64,000 nucleotides of DNA from Comamonadaceae bacterium (GTDB taxonomy: Bacteria > Pseudomonadota > Gammaproteobacteria > Burkholderiales > Burkholderiaceae_C), in NCBI GenBank assembly GCA_009996515.1, contig JAACZV010000001.1:304627-368626 (forward strand). Direction: 5' to 3'. A program made the translations under genes and the position numbers. Below, piece after piece: positions 7,452-15,380 of the stretch. Below the pieces are notes generated by a model that was given only the letters and a program-made list of their open reading frames with translations, was not told the DNA's origin and did no database searches. The stretch's first letter is position 1. Every line of letters begins with the position of its first letter.

Positions 7452-8294
7452 ATGCCTCAAATCATCAACACCAACATCGCGTCCCTGAATGCCCAGCGCA
7501 ACACCGCGATGTCGCAGTCGTCGCTGCAGACGTCCATGCAGCGCCTGTCCTCCGGCCTGCGCGTGAACTCCGCCAAGGACGATGCCGCCGGCCTGGCCAT
7601 CGCCGAGCGCATGAACACCCAGGTGCGCGGCATGAACGTCGCCGTGCGCAATGCCAACGACGGCATCTCGCTGGCCCAGACCGCCGAGGGCGCGCTGGCC
7701 AAGGTGGGCGACTCGCTGCAGCGCATGCGCGAACTGGCCGTGCAGGCCCGCAACGCCACCAACACCACCACCGACCTGGACTCCATCGGCAAGGAATACT
7801 CGCAGCTCAGCGAGGAAATCGGCCGCGTGCTGGGCGGCACCACCTTCAACGGCAAGGCCATCCTGGCCGGCGGCGCCGGCGCCCTGACCTTCCAGGTCGG
7901 CGCCAACACGACGCCCGACGACGAGGTCGTCCTGACCACCACCGACATGGCCGGCAACACCGACATCACGACGGTGACGGGTGCGACCATCGACAACACC
8001 TCCGACGCCGCGTCGCTGAAGACCATCATCGACAACATCGACACCGCCATCACCACCGTCAGCGGCGAGCGCGCCACGCTGGGTGCCGCCCAGAACCGCT
8101 TCGACGCCGTGATCGGCAACCTGCAGATCTCCGTCGAGAACCAGAGCGCCGCGCGCAGCCGCATCATGGATGCCGACTTCGCCGCCGAGACCGCCAACCT
8201 CAGCCGCGCGCAGATCCTGCAGCAGGCCGGCAACACCATGGTGGCCCAGGCCAATCAGCTGCCCCAGCAGGTGCTGGCGCTGCTGCGCAGCTGA
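7452..8294 (+). CDS. fliC: Flagellin 2
   Basis: The 280-residue flagellin opens [20 protein letters not shown] with an AAAGGA ribosome-binding stretch upstream. The N- and C-terminal D0/D1 helices are intact and it ends QQVLALLRS. It differs from flagellin 1 in both terminal regions, but its central 419 bases are identical. Its own sigma-28 promoter and a long structured leader lie upstream. It may be co-assembled in the filament with flagellins 1 and 3; which copy is dominant cannot be told from sequence. Confidence 0.95.
   Translation: MPQIINTNIASLNAQRNTAMSQSSLQTSMQRLSSGLRVNSAKDDAAGLAIAERMNTQVRGMNVAVRNANDGISLAQTAEGALAKVGDSLQRMRELAVQARNATNTTTDLDSIGKEYSQLSEEIGRVLGGTTFNGKAILAGGAGALTFQVGANTTPDDEVVLTTTDMAGNTDITTVTGATIDNTSDAASLKTIIDNIDTAITTVSGERATLGAAQNRFDAVIGNLQISVENQSAARSRIMDADFAAETANLSRAQILQQAGNTMVAQANQLPQQVLALLRS
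7734..8152 (+). repeat. 419-base tract identical to flagellin 1 (copy 2)
   Basis: Partner of 6560-6978; see that entry. The tract covers the C-terminal part of D1, the whole variable domain and part of the second D1 helix region. Confidence 0.9.
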
Positions 8295-8305
8295 CGCGCA
8301 CCGGG

Positions 8306-8322
8306 GCCGGCCCAGCCGGCCG
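8306..8322. terminator. Hairpin after flagellin 2
   Basis: GGCCGGC-CCA-GCCGGCC, a seven-base perfect stem just after the stop, with only a weak T-containing tail (GCGTTCGCT). Confidence 0.4.
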
Positions 8323-8452
8323 CGTTCGCTCGGGATTGGCCGTGGTTTTGGCCTTTGATCGGGCTTTTGGCGGCTAGGCGCACTTTCAGAATTCGCTCCA
8401 TCGAGTCTGGCATGACTGAAGCCGGCTCGCCGACCGAATCCAGGAGTGCGCG

Positions 8453-9337
8453 ATGCCCCAGACCATCAACACCAACATCAACTCGCTGAATGCCCAGCGC
8501 AATCTGAACGCCTCGCAAGGCTCTCTTGCGGTGTCGATGCAGCGCCTGTCGTCCGGCCTGAGGGTGAACTCCGCCAAGGACGATGCGGCGGGCCTGGCCA
8601 TCGCCGAGCGCATGAACACCCAGGTGCGCGGCATGAACGTCGCGATCCGCAATGCCAACGACGGCATTTCGCTGGCGCAGACGGCCGAAGGCGCGCTGGG
8701 CAAGATCGGCGACAACCTGCAGCGCATGCGCGAGCTGACCGTGCAGGCCCGCAACTCGACGAACAGCACCTCCGACAAGGATTCACTGAACAAGGAGTTC
8801 GAGCAGCTGGGCTCGGAGATCTGGCGCATCATCAATGCGACCACCTTCAACAGCAAACCCATCCTGGCCGATGCGGCGGGCGTGGCAGCTGGCACGGGCC
8901 AGACCTTCCAGATCGGCGCCAACACCACCGCCAACGACTCGATCACGATCGCGCCCATCGACATGACGGACGGCAGCGTCACGCAGATCGCCAACCTGCT
9001 CGGCTCTGGCGCCACCCCCTTCCCGGCGCTGATCGACAACACGGCGGACTTCACCGCGCTGGGCGTGGTCATCGACAACATCGACTCGGCACTGGACTTC
9101 ATCAACGACACCCGGGCCACCTACGGTGCCGTGCAGTCGCGCTTCGACGCAGTGATCTCCAACCTGCAGGTCGCCGTCGAGAACCAGACCGCCGCCCGCA
9201 GCCGCATCATGGACGCCGACTTCGCGGCGGAAACCGCCAACATGAGCCGGGCACAGATCCTGCAACAGGCTGGCAATGCGATGGTGGCCCAGGCCAACCA
9301 GCTGCCGCAGCAGGTGCTGTCGCTGCTGCAGCGTTAA
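8453..9337 (+). CDS. fliC: Flagellin 3
   Basis: The 294-residue protein (MPQTINTNINSLNAQRNLNA) keeps the conserved flagellin N-terminus ([20 protein letters not shown]) and C-terminus (QQVLSLLQR), but its middle domain is clearly divergent from the other two (NSTSDKDSLNKEFEQLGSEI, VAAGTGQTFQIGANTTANDS). It has escaped the homogenisation seen between copies 1 and 2. An AGGAG ribosome-binding site precedes the ATG. No convincing sigma-28 site is visible in the 158-base gap upstream, so it may be read through from flagellin 2 or use another promoter. Confidence 0.95.
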   Translation: MPQTINTNINSLNAQRNLNASQGSLAVSMQRLSSGLRVNSAKDDAAGLAIAERMNTQVRGMNVAIRNANDGISLAQTAEGALGKIGDNLQRMRELTVQARNSTNSTSDKDSLNKEFEQLGSEIWRIINATTFNSKPILADAAGVAAGTGQTFQIGANTTANDSITIAPIDMTDGSVTQIANLLGSGATPFPALIDNTADFTALGVVIDNIDSALDFINDTRATYGAVQSRFDAVISNLQVAVENQTAARSRIMDADFAAETANMSRAQILQQAGNAMVAQANQLPQQVLSLLQR

Positions 9338-9355
9338 AAAATTCGCTCCGGGGCC

Positions 9356-9382
9356 TAAAGTTCCGGCAAACCCGGCCGATAG
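9356..9382 (+). promoter_or_regulatory. sigma-28 promoter of fliD
   Basis: TAAAGTTC, 11 bases, GCCGATAG: the closest match to the FliA pattern in the window, 15 of 16 positions allowing the weak -35 end. It lies about 35 bases before the fliD ATG. Confidence 0.85.
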
Positions 9383-9417
9383 CCCAGTGCATATCGGCCC
9401 TTTTGCATTGCTGAGCC

Positions 9418-10851
9418 ATGGCTACGATCTCATCCCTCGGTCTCGGAAGCGGTCTGGACGTCGAGTCCATCATCAGCAAGCTGGTGTCGCTCGACCAGCA
9501 GCCCATCGCCAACCTCAACAAGAAGACGAGCGGGCTCAAGACCCAGCTTTCCACCTACGGCCAGATCCAGAGCGCGCTGTCCACGCTGCGTGACACCTCC
9601 GCCAAGCTGACCAACCCGGACACCTGGGCGGGCACCAAGGCCAGCGTCAGCGATGCCACCGCCATCTCGGTCACCGCCTCCAGCGGCGCCGCCATCGGCA
9701 ACGTCTCCATCCAGGTGGACAGGCTGGCCCAGGCGCAGAGCCTGGCCTCCGGCAGCTTCGCCAACGCCACCAGCACGGTCGGCCAGGGCACGCTCACCAT
9801 CGAGCTGGGTAGCTGGGATGCCACCGGCACCGCCTTTACCAGCAAGGCCGGCAAGACGCCGGTCACCATCACCATCGGCCCCGGCCAGGACCAGCTGGGC
9901 CAGATCCGCGACCAGATCAACGCCGCCAATGCCGGCGTCGTTGCCGCCGTCGTCACCGACGCCAGCGGCTCGCGGCTGACGCTGACCTCGCGCGACACGG
10001 GGGAAACCAACGCCTTCCGAGTCACCGTCGACGATGCCGATGGCAATGCCGGCGACGCCGCCGGCCTGTCCCAGCTCGCCTACGACCCCAGCAGCTCCAT
10101 CACCCGGATGTCGCTGACGCTGCCCGCCGTGAACGCGCGCGCCAAGCTCAACGGCCTGGACATCAGCTCCGAGACCAACTCGCTGAGCGCCGCCATCGAC
10201 GGCCTGAACATCCTGCTGCTGAAGACGACGCCGCCGGTCACCATCAGCGTCAACCAGGACGTCGACGCGATCAAGAAGGCCGTCAGCGACTTCACGGCGG
10301 CCTACAACGCCCTCAACCAGCTGCTGCGCAGCCAGACCAAGTACGACGCCGCCACCAAGACCGCCGCGCCGCTGCAGGGCGACTCCTCCGCCGTCAGCCT
10401 GACCGCCCGCCTGCGCGGCATCGCGGGCGGCGGCACCTCGCTGGGCGGCAGCCTGAGCCGCCTGGCCGACATCGGCCTGGCCCCCGGCGCCGACGGCAAC
10501 CTGGCCGCCGCCGGCACCAAGCTCGACAAGGCGCTGGCCAACAACCTTGCCGACCTGAAATCCTTCTTCATGGGCGTGGACAACACCGATGCCAACAACA
10601 GCGGCTTCGCCACGCGTTTTCGCACGCTGGTGGACCAGGCGCTCAGCGTGGACGGCACGGTCACCACGCGCCAGAAGGGCATACAGACGCTGATCGACAA
10701 CAACAACAAGCGCGTGGACCAGCTTACCGACCGCTCCGCGGCGAACGAGGCGCGGCTGCGCGCGCAGTACGCCGCCCTGGACACCAAGATGGGCCAGCTC
10801 AGCAGCCTGTCCAACTACATGAACCAGCAGATCGCCCAGTTCAACAAGTGA
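9418..10851 (+). CDS. fliD: FliD flagellar filament cap
   Basis: FliD caps the growing filament and catalyses flagellin assembly outside the cell. The 477-residue product starts MATISSLGLGSGLDVESIIS, the standard FliD_N opening, and ends with the coiled-coil C-terminal region (KGIQTLIDNNNKRVDQLTDR ... LSSLSNYMNQQIAQFNK). The length is normal for the family. It has its own sigma-28 promoter and a strong rho-independent terminator, so it forms a single-gene unit between the flagellins and fliS. Confidence 0.95.
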   Translation: MATISSLGLGSGLDVESIISKLVSLDQQPIANLNKKTSGLKTQLSTYGQIQSALSTLRDTSAKLTNPDTWAGTKASVSDATAISVTASSGAAIGNVSIQVDRLAQAQSLASGSFANATSTVGQGTLTIELGSWDATGTAFTSKAGKTPVTITIGPGQDQLGQIRDQINAANAGVVAAVVTDASGSRLTLTSRDTGETNAFRVTVDDADGNAGDAAGLSQLAYDPSSSITRMSLTLPAVNARAKLNGLDISSETNSLSAAIDGLNILLLKTTPPVTISVNQDVDAIKKAVSDFTAAYNALNQLLRSQTKYDAATKTAAPLQGDSSAVSLTARLRGIAGGGTSLGGSLSRLADIGLAPGADGNLAAAGTKLDKALANNLADLKSFFMGVDNTDANNSGFATRFRTLVDQALSVDGTVTTRQKGIQTLIDNNNKRVDQLTDRSAANEARLRAQYAALDTKMGQLSSLSNYMNQQIAQFNK

Positions 10852-10879
10852 CCGAGCCCGGGCCGGCCCGGATCCCGCC

Positions 10880-10907
10880 AAGGCGACCCACGGGGTCGCC
10901 TTTTTTG
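10880..10907 (+). terminator. Rho-independent terminator of fliD
   Basis: AAGGCGACC-CACG-GGTCGCC followed by TTTTTT. Confidence 0.9.
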
Positions 10908-10962
10908 CGTCCGATCCGGAAAAATGACGCAGCCACCGGTCGATGTTCGGCGCACCGGCGGC

Positions 10963-10989
10963 TCAAGTCGCCCGGGGAAAGGCCGAAAA
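10963..10989 (+). promoter_or_regulatory. sigma-28 promoter of fliS-fliT
   Basis: TCAAGTCG, 11 bases, GCCGAAAA (seven of eight -10 bases). It lies inside the over-long ORF that the track starts at 10924, so the true fliS start must be downstream. Confidence 0.75.
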
Positions 10990-11016
10990 ACAGTCAACAC
11001 GACGACGTCCTTCCCC

Positions 11017-11463
11017 ATGTACGGCAACATGACCTCCCCCTTCGCCGCGCGCGGCCAGCAAGCCACCCTCTATGCCAAGGTCGGCCTGGAGACCGATGTG
11101 CAGGCAGCGAGCCCGCATCGCCTCGTCGCCATGCTGTTCGACGGCGTGTTCGACGCGATGAACCAGGCCTGCGTCGCCATCCAAAACGGCAATGTCGAAC
11201 TCAAGGGCCGCTCGCTGAGCCGCGCCGTGCGCATCCTCGACGAGGGCCTGCGCGCCGGCCTGGACATGTCGGCCGGCCAGCTCGCCACCGACCTGCGCGA
11301 ACTCTACGGCTATGTCTGCATGCGCCTCACGCAGGCCAATCTGCGCAGCGACCTGGCCGCCGTCGAGGAATGCCAGCGCCTGCTCAGCCCGGTGCGCGAA
11401 GCCTGGGGCGCCATCGCCCAGACGCCCGCCGCCCTGGGCCGCGATGCCAGCCGTGCCGCCTGA
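11017..11463 (+). CDS. fliS: FliS flagellin chaperone
   Basis: FliS binds the flagellin C-terminus in the cytosol and blocks premature polymerisation. The start chosen is ATG 11017 (MYGNMTSPFAARGQQATLYA), because the sigma-28 promoter at 10963-10989 lies within the longer ORF; 148 residues fits the family. Hallmarks are the Y-containing N-terminus, VGLETDVQAASPHRLVAMLF, and the helix LSRAVRILDEGLRAGLDMS. The ATG at 11029 is an alternative. fliT follows after 37 bases, and the pair resembles standard fliDST organisation with fliD split off. Confidence 0.93.
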   Translation: MYGNMTSPFAARGQQATLYAKVGLETDVQAASPHRLVAMLFDGVFDAMNQACVAIQNGNVELKGRSLSRAVRILDEGLRAGLDMSAGQLATDLRELYGYVCMRLTQANLRSDLAAVEECQRLLSPVREAWGAIAQTPAALGRDASRAA

Positions 11464-11500
11464 ACCCCGCCGCCCACAGCCTCACCCGGTGATCCCGCAC

Positions 11501-11800
11501 ATGAACTCCGAACTGCTCAACTACTACGAGGCCATCGAGAAGGCCAGCGCCGACATGCTGTCTGCGGCCCGCACCGGCAACTGGGACGAAGTCGTCAAGC
11601 TCGAGGGCGCCTGCGTGCTGCTGATCTCCCAGCTCAAGGCCGCCGCCAACCACAGCCAGCTGGCCAGCGGCGAATCGCAGCTGAAGACGCGCATCATGCA
11701 GCGCATCCTGCTCAACGACGCCGAGATCCGCCATCTCGCCGAGCCGTGGCTGGAAGACCTGGGCCACGCACTGCAGGGCAAGAGCCGGCTGGTCCACTGA
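11501..11800 (+). CDS. fliT: FliT-type flagellar chaperone
   Basis: The 99-residue helical protein (MNSELLNYYEAIEKASADML ... WLEDLGHALQGKSRLVH) sits directly after fliS, in the place and with the size of FliT, the FliD chaperone that in enterics also inhibits FlhDC. The family is poorly conserved; assignment rests on position, size, the helical YEAIEKAS opening and the WDEVVKLEG segment, which resembles the FliT W-[DE]-x-[LV] motif. The track's start at 11312 reads through fliS and is rejected. Confidence 0.8.
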   Translation: MNSELLNYYEAIEKASADMLSAARTGNWDEVVKLEGACVLLISQLKAAANHSQLASGESQLKTRIMQRILLNDAEIRHLAEPWLEDLGHALQGKSRLVH

Positions 11801-11834
11801 CGGAGCGGCGCGCCGGGCGACTACCATCGCGGGC

Positions 11835-12566
11835 ATGACCGCCCCTGAAGCCACCCCGGAGGAACTGCGCGTCACCTCCACGGCCGAGATCACGGCCTAT
11901 CTGCAGCAGCTGCAGCGCGAAGGCGCCGGCCTGCTGCTCGCCGGCCCGCCGGGCCAGAGCCTACCCAGCCGCATCGTGGCCCTCGATGCCGATGCCGACC
12001 TCATAGGCCTGGAGATAGGCGCCGACCCTGAGGGCGTCAGCGAGTCGCTGGTCGCGCTGGGCGAGATCACCGCCGTCGCCTACCTCGGCACCATCAAGCT
12101 GCAGTTCGAGGTCGAGGCCCCCGTGCTGGTCAGCGGCGAGCAGGGCACGGTGCTGCGCGGCACGCTGCCGACGCGGCTCTACCGCTTCCAGCGCCGCCAG
12201 TCCTTCCGCGTCCAGCCCGCCGGCAGCGCCTATCCGCGCGTCATCGTGCCGGGGGGCGCCGAGCCGGGCCGCGCGCTGCGCGTGCTGGACATCAGCATCG
12301 GCGGCCTGGCCCTGGCCCTGCCGCCCGATTTCACCGTGCTGGCGCCCGGCCAGGTCGCCGAGGGCCTGGTGCTGGAGCTGGACCGCATCAGCGCATTGCG
12401 CATCACGCTGCTGCCCCACCATGCCAGCCCCATGGCCGGCGACGCCGGCGGCATGCTGCAGCTGGGCTGCGCCTTCGTGGACCTCGACGCCCATGCCGCA
12501 CGCTCGCTGCAGGTCTATGTGGACCAGACGCAGAAGCGCCGCCGCCTGCTCAAGCTCGACCCATGA
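11835..12566 (+). CDS. ycgR: YcgR-type PilZ flagellar brake protein
   Basis: YcgR binds cyclic di-GMP and slows the flagellar motor. The 243-residue protein has an N-terminal YcgR domain (about residues 12-110) and a C-terminal PilZ domain. Both cyclic di-GMP motifs are visible: RRQSFRV (RxxxR) at about residue 118 and DISIGGLAL (DxSxxG) at about residue 152. Its place beside fliST supports flagellar function. The last four bases overlap the ATG of the pilin-like gene (ATGA), an odd partner. Confidence 0.9.
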   Translation: MTAPEATPEELRVTSTAEITAYLQQLQREGAGLLLAGPPGQSLPSRIVALDADADLIGLEIGADPEGVSESLVALGEITAVAYLGTIKLQFEVEAPVLVSGEQGTVLRGTLPTRLYRFQRRQSFRVQPAGSAYPRVIVPGGAEPGRALRVLDISIGGLALALPPDFTVLAPGQVAEGLVLELDRISALRITLLPHHASPMAGDAGGMLQLGCAFVDLDAHAARSLQVYVDQTQKRRRLLKLDP

Positions 12567-13054
12567 CGCGCCGAGGCGGCCGAGGCTTCACACTGATCGA
12601 GCTGGTCTTCGTGCTGGCCGTGCTGGGCATCATCCTGTCTGCGGCGGTGCCCAGCTACGCCAGCTACCTGGCACGCCAGCGCCTGCGCCATGTGGCCGAG
12701 CTGCTGGAGATGGACCTGCGCCGCGCCCGCGCCCTCAGCGTGGACGAGGGGCGCAACATCTATGTCGGCTTCAACAGTGGCGCCCAATGGTGCTGGGGCG
12801 CCAGCCGCGCGGCGCCCTGCGACTGCGGCAGCGGCCTGCCGCGCTGCGAGCTGGGCGGCGTCAGCTACCGCGAGCACAAAGGCCTGCTGCTGCAGTCCGG
12901 CCAGGGCGTCACCTTCCAGGCGGGCCTGGGCCGGGCGCTGGACTGGACTCGCATCGGCCTCTCCAACGACCGCAACCAGCAGCTGCGCCTGGACCTGAAC
13001 CCGCTGGGCCGGCCGCAGATCTGCGGCAGCGACGCGCGCCAGGGATCGTGCTGA
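12563..13054 (+). CDS. Type IV pilin-like / GspH-FimT family minor pseudopilin
   Basis: The 163-residue product starts with a class III signal: MTRRGGRGFTLIELVFVLAV, i.e. a short basic leader, cleavage between G and F, Glu at mature position 5 and a hydrophobic helix. Cysteines in the middle (CWGASRAAPCDCGSGLPRCE) and near the end (PQIC, GSC) could form disulfides. It resembles FimT/GspH minor pilins that prime type IV pilus or secretion pseudopilus assembly at the inner membrane. Unusually it overlaps the flagellar gene ycgR, which suggests co-translation. Alone it cannot build a pilus, so partners must lie elsewhere. Confidence 0.82.
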   Translation: MTRRGGRGFTLIELVFVLAVLGIILSAAVPSYASYLARQRLRHVAELLEMDLRRARALSVDEGRNIYVGFNSGAQWCWGASRAAPCDCGSGLPRCELGGVSYREHKGLLLQSGQGVTFQAGLGRALDWTRIGLSNDRNQQLRLDLNPLGRPQICGSDARQGSC

Positions 13055-13057
13055 CAT

Positions 13058-13170
13058 CGGGCCGAGCGCCGGGCCGCCCCAAGCCGGCCCGCGTTGGCGA
13101 TGTGCGAGCGGCTCAATGCCGTGAGCATCGCCGTCCCCTCGGGGGACGGACCAGGCTCGCCCGCGTGGTG
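13058..13170 (-). repeat. Dispersed intergenic repeat, inverted copy
   Basis: Read on the minus strand it matches the copies at 23,165 and 24,340, sharing TCCCCCGAGGGGACGGCGAT and, at the end, GGCCGGCTTGGGGCGGCCCG. It fills the gap between the convergent pilin-like gene and fliE. Confidence 0.85.
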
Positions 13171-13196
13171 CGCGGCGAGACTGGGCGAGGGGCAGG

Positions 13197-13523
13197 TCAG
13201 ACCTGCATGTTCATGATCTCGGAGTAGGCCGACACCAGCCGGTTGCGCACCTGCAGCGTGGCCTGGAAGCCGATCTGCGCCTTCTGCATCGCCACCATGG
13301 TCTCTTCCAGGCTGACCGTGGGGTTGTCCAGCTGCACCTCGCGCTGCAGCCGCGCCGCCTCCTGCTGCTGGGCACTGACGCTCTTCAGCGCCTGCGTCAT
13401 CGCCGCGCCGAAGCTGGCGCCCGTCGTGGCGGCCGGCTTGGCCGCCAGCGGCGTGCCGTTGACCGCCAGGCCCGCGCGGGCGGCGGCCTGGGCGAAGTCG
13501 AAGGGGCGCAGCTTCATGTCCAT
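13197..13523 (-). CDS. fliE: FliE basal-body hook junction protein
   Basis: FliE links the MS ring to the rod in the periplasm. The 108-residue frame (MDMKLRPFDFAQAAARAG) ends with the typical FliE C-terminus VAMQKAQIGFQATLQVRNRL...EIMNMQV. The track's 754-residue ORF is a shadow of fliF joined to the real fliE frame; the start is ATG 13523, with a second ATG two codons later as an alternative. It is divergent from fliF across a 147-base gap that must hold both promoters. No sigma-28 or clear sigma-54 match is seen there, in keeping with FlhDC-activated class II genes. Confidence 0.93.
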   Translation of the reverse strand: MDMKLRPFDFAQAAARAGLAVNGTPLAAKPAATTGASFGAAMTQALKSVSAQQQEAARLQREVQLDNPTVSLEETMVAMQKAQIGFQATLQVRNRLVSAYSEIMNMQV

Positions 13524-13670
13524 GGGGCAGCACTGTGGCAGCAAGCCAGGGGGGCGAAGCGCGGAGATGCGCCGCCCGCGTCGGCCACTTCGGCGCTTTC
13601 TTGAGGGTGAGGCCACGAATAATTTGCGCCATCGGCCGATCTCCGGCCTTCCCTGCCGTCTCGCCCTCCG

Positions 13671-15368
13671 ATGGACAACGCCCTGAGCGCCCCCGCTGCC
13701 ACCGCCCCGGCGATGATCGCCCCGGCCGACGACACGCCGCCCACTTTCGTGCAGCGCCTCAATGGCCTGCCGCTGCGCAGCAAGCTGACCATGGGCGCCG
13801 GCCTGGCCGCGCTGGCCGGCGCCGTGCTGGCCATCACGCTGTGGTCGGCCCAGGGCGACTACCGCCCGCTGTTCACCGGACTGTCCGACAAGGACGGCGG
13901 CGCCGTCATCGGTCAGCTGGCCGCCCTGCAAGTGCCCTACAAGCACGAGGCCGGCGGCACCATCCTGGTCCCCGCCGGCCAGGTCTACGAGCTGCGCATG
14001 AAGCTGGCCGCCCAGGGCCTGCCCAAGGGCGGCAGCGGGAACACGGTGGGCTTCGAGCTGCTGGACAAGTCCAGCATCGGCCAGACCCAGTTCAACGAAC
14101 GCCTGAACTTCCAGCGCGCGCTGGAGGGTGAGCTGACGCGCACCATCACCGCCATGTCCGACGTGGCCGACGCGCGCGTGCACCTGGCCATGCCGCAGCA
14201 GAACGGTTTCTTCCGCGAGCAGCAAAAGCCCAGCGCCTCCGTCATGCTGACGCTGCGCGGCGGCCGCACGCTGGACCGCGCGCAGATCGCCGGCATCGTC
14301 CACCTGGTCTCCAGCAGCGTGCCCGAGCTCCACCCCAAGGCCGTCAGCGTGCTGGACCAGACCGGCGCCCTGCTCTCCCAGACCGGCGCCGACCCCGCCA
14401 CCGGCCTGGACGGCCAGCAGCTGCAGTACAAGCAGCAGATCGAGGCCAGCTACAACAAGCGCATCTTCGAGCTGCTGGAGCCGGTGGTCGGCCGCGACAA
14501 CCTGCGTGCCACCGTCACCGCCGACGTGGACTTCTCGCAGACCGAGGCCACCGCCGAGGAATACCGGCCCAACCAGGGCCCCAACACCCAGGCCGCGGTG
14601 CGTGGCAGCACCACCAGCGAATCCACCAACGCCAACGCCGCCCCGCCCACCGGCGTGCCCGGCGCCGCCACCAACCAGCCGCCCGTGCCCGCCACGGCGC
14701 CCATCAACGGCGCCAGCGCGCCGCTGCAGGCCGCCCAGGGCGGCGCAGGCACCAGCAGCAGCCGCCGCGACCAGACCACCAACTACGAGCTGGACAAGAC
14801 CGTGCGCGTGACGCGCGGCGCCGTCGGCAACGTCAAGCGGCTGAACGCGGCCATCGTCGTCAACCACCGCGCGGTGACCGACGCGAAGGGCAAGACCACG
14901 CAGCAGCCGGTGCCGGCCGACGAGGTCGCGCGCCTGACCGAGCTGGTCAAAGAGGCCATGGGCTTCAACGCCGAGCGCGGCGACTCCGTCAAGGTCATCA
15001 GCGCCCCCTTCATCGTCGAGAAGACCGAGCCCGCCGACGCGCCGTTCTGGAAGCAGCCCTGGCTGCTGGACATCGCCCGCAGCGCCATCGTGCCGCTGGC
15101 CTTCGTCGCCATCGCGCTGATCGCCGTGTTCGGCATGATCCGCCCCGCCATCAAGGCCGCCACCGCGCCGCCGCCGGCCGAGGACAAGCCGGAGTCGGTG
15201 GACGAGGTGGTCGACGACGCCGAGCTGCTGCCGGGCGCCGACGGCATGCCCAGGCTGGAGGCACCGCTGCACAACGACAAGCTCGACCGCGCCCGCGCCA
15301 TGGCCCGCGAGAACCCGGTCGCGGTCGCCAACATCGTGCGCGACTGGATGGATGGCCAGGCGGCCTGA
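13671..15368 (+). CDS. fliF: FliF flagellar MS-ring protein
   Basis: FliF forms the MS ring in the inner membrane and houses the export gate. The 565-residue protein has two membrane helices, one near residue 42-60 (GAGLAALAGAVLAITLW) and one about 80 residues from the C-terminus (AIVPLAFVAIALIAVFGMI). The periplasmic ring-building motif DYRPLFTGLSDKDGG and the segment RVHLAMPQQNGFFREQQKPS are typical. The cytoplasmic tail ends VANIVRDWMDGQAA, which binds FliG. fliG follows 12 bases later. It is the first gene of the long plus-strand fliF-fliR run. Confidence 0.97.
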   Translation: MDNALSAPAATAPAMIAPADDTPPTFVQRLNGLPLRSKLTMGAGLAALAGAVLAITLWSAQGDYRPLFTGLSDKDGGAVIGQLAALQVPYKHEAGGTILVPAGQVYELRMKLAAQGLPKGGSGNTVGFELLDKSSIGQTQFNERLNFQRALEGELTRTITAMSDVADARVHLAMPQQNGFFREQQKPSASVMLTLRGGRTLDRAQIAGIVHLVSSSVPELHPKAVSVLDQTGALLSQTGADPATGLDGQQLQYKQQIEASYNKRIFELLEPVVGRDNLRATVTADVDFSQTEATAEEYRPNQGPNTQAAVRGSTTSESTNANAAPPTGVPGAATNQPPVPATAPINGASAPLQAAQGGAGTSSSRRDQTTNYELDKTVRVTRGAVGNVKRLNAAIVVNHRAVTDAKGKTTQQPVPADEVARLTELVKEAMGFNAERGDSVKVISAPFIVEKTEPADAPFWKQPWLLDIARSAIVPLAFVAIALIAVFGMIRPAIKAATAPPPAEDKPESVDEVVDDAELLPGADGMPRLEAPLHNDKLDRARAMARENPVAVANIVRDWMDGQAA

Positions 15369-15380
15369 CAATAGACCACC

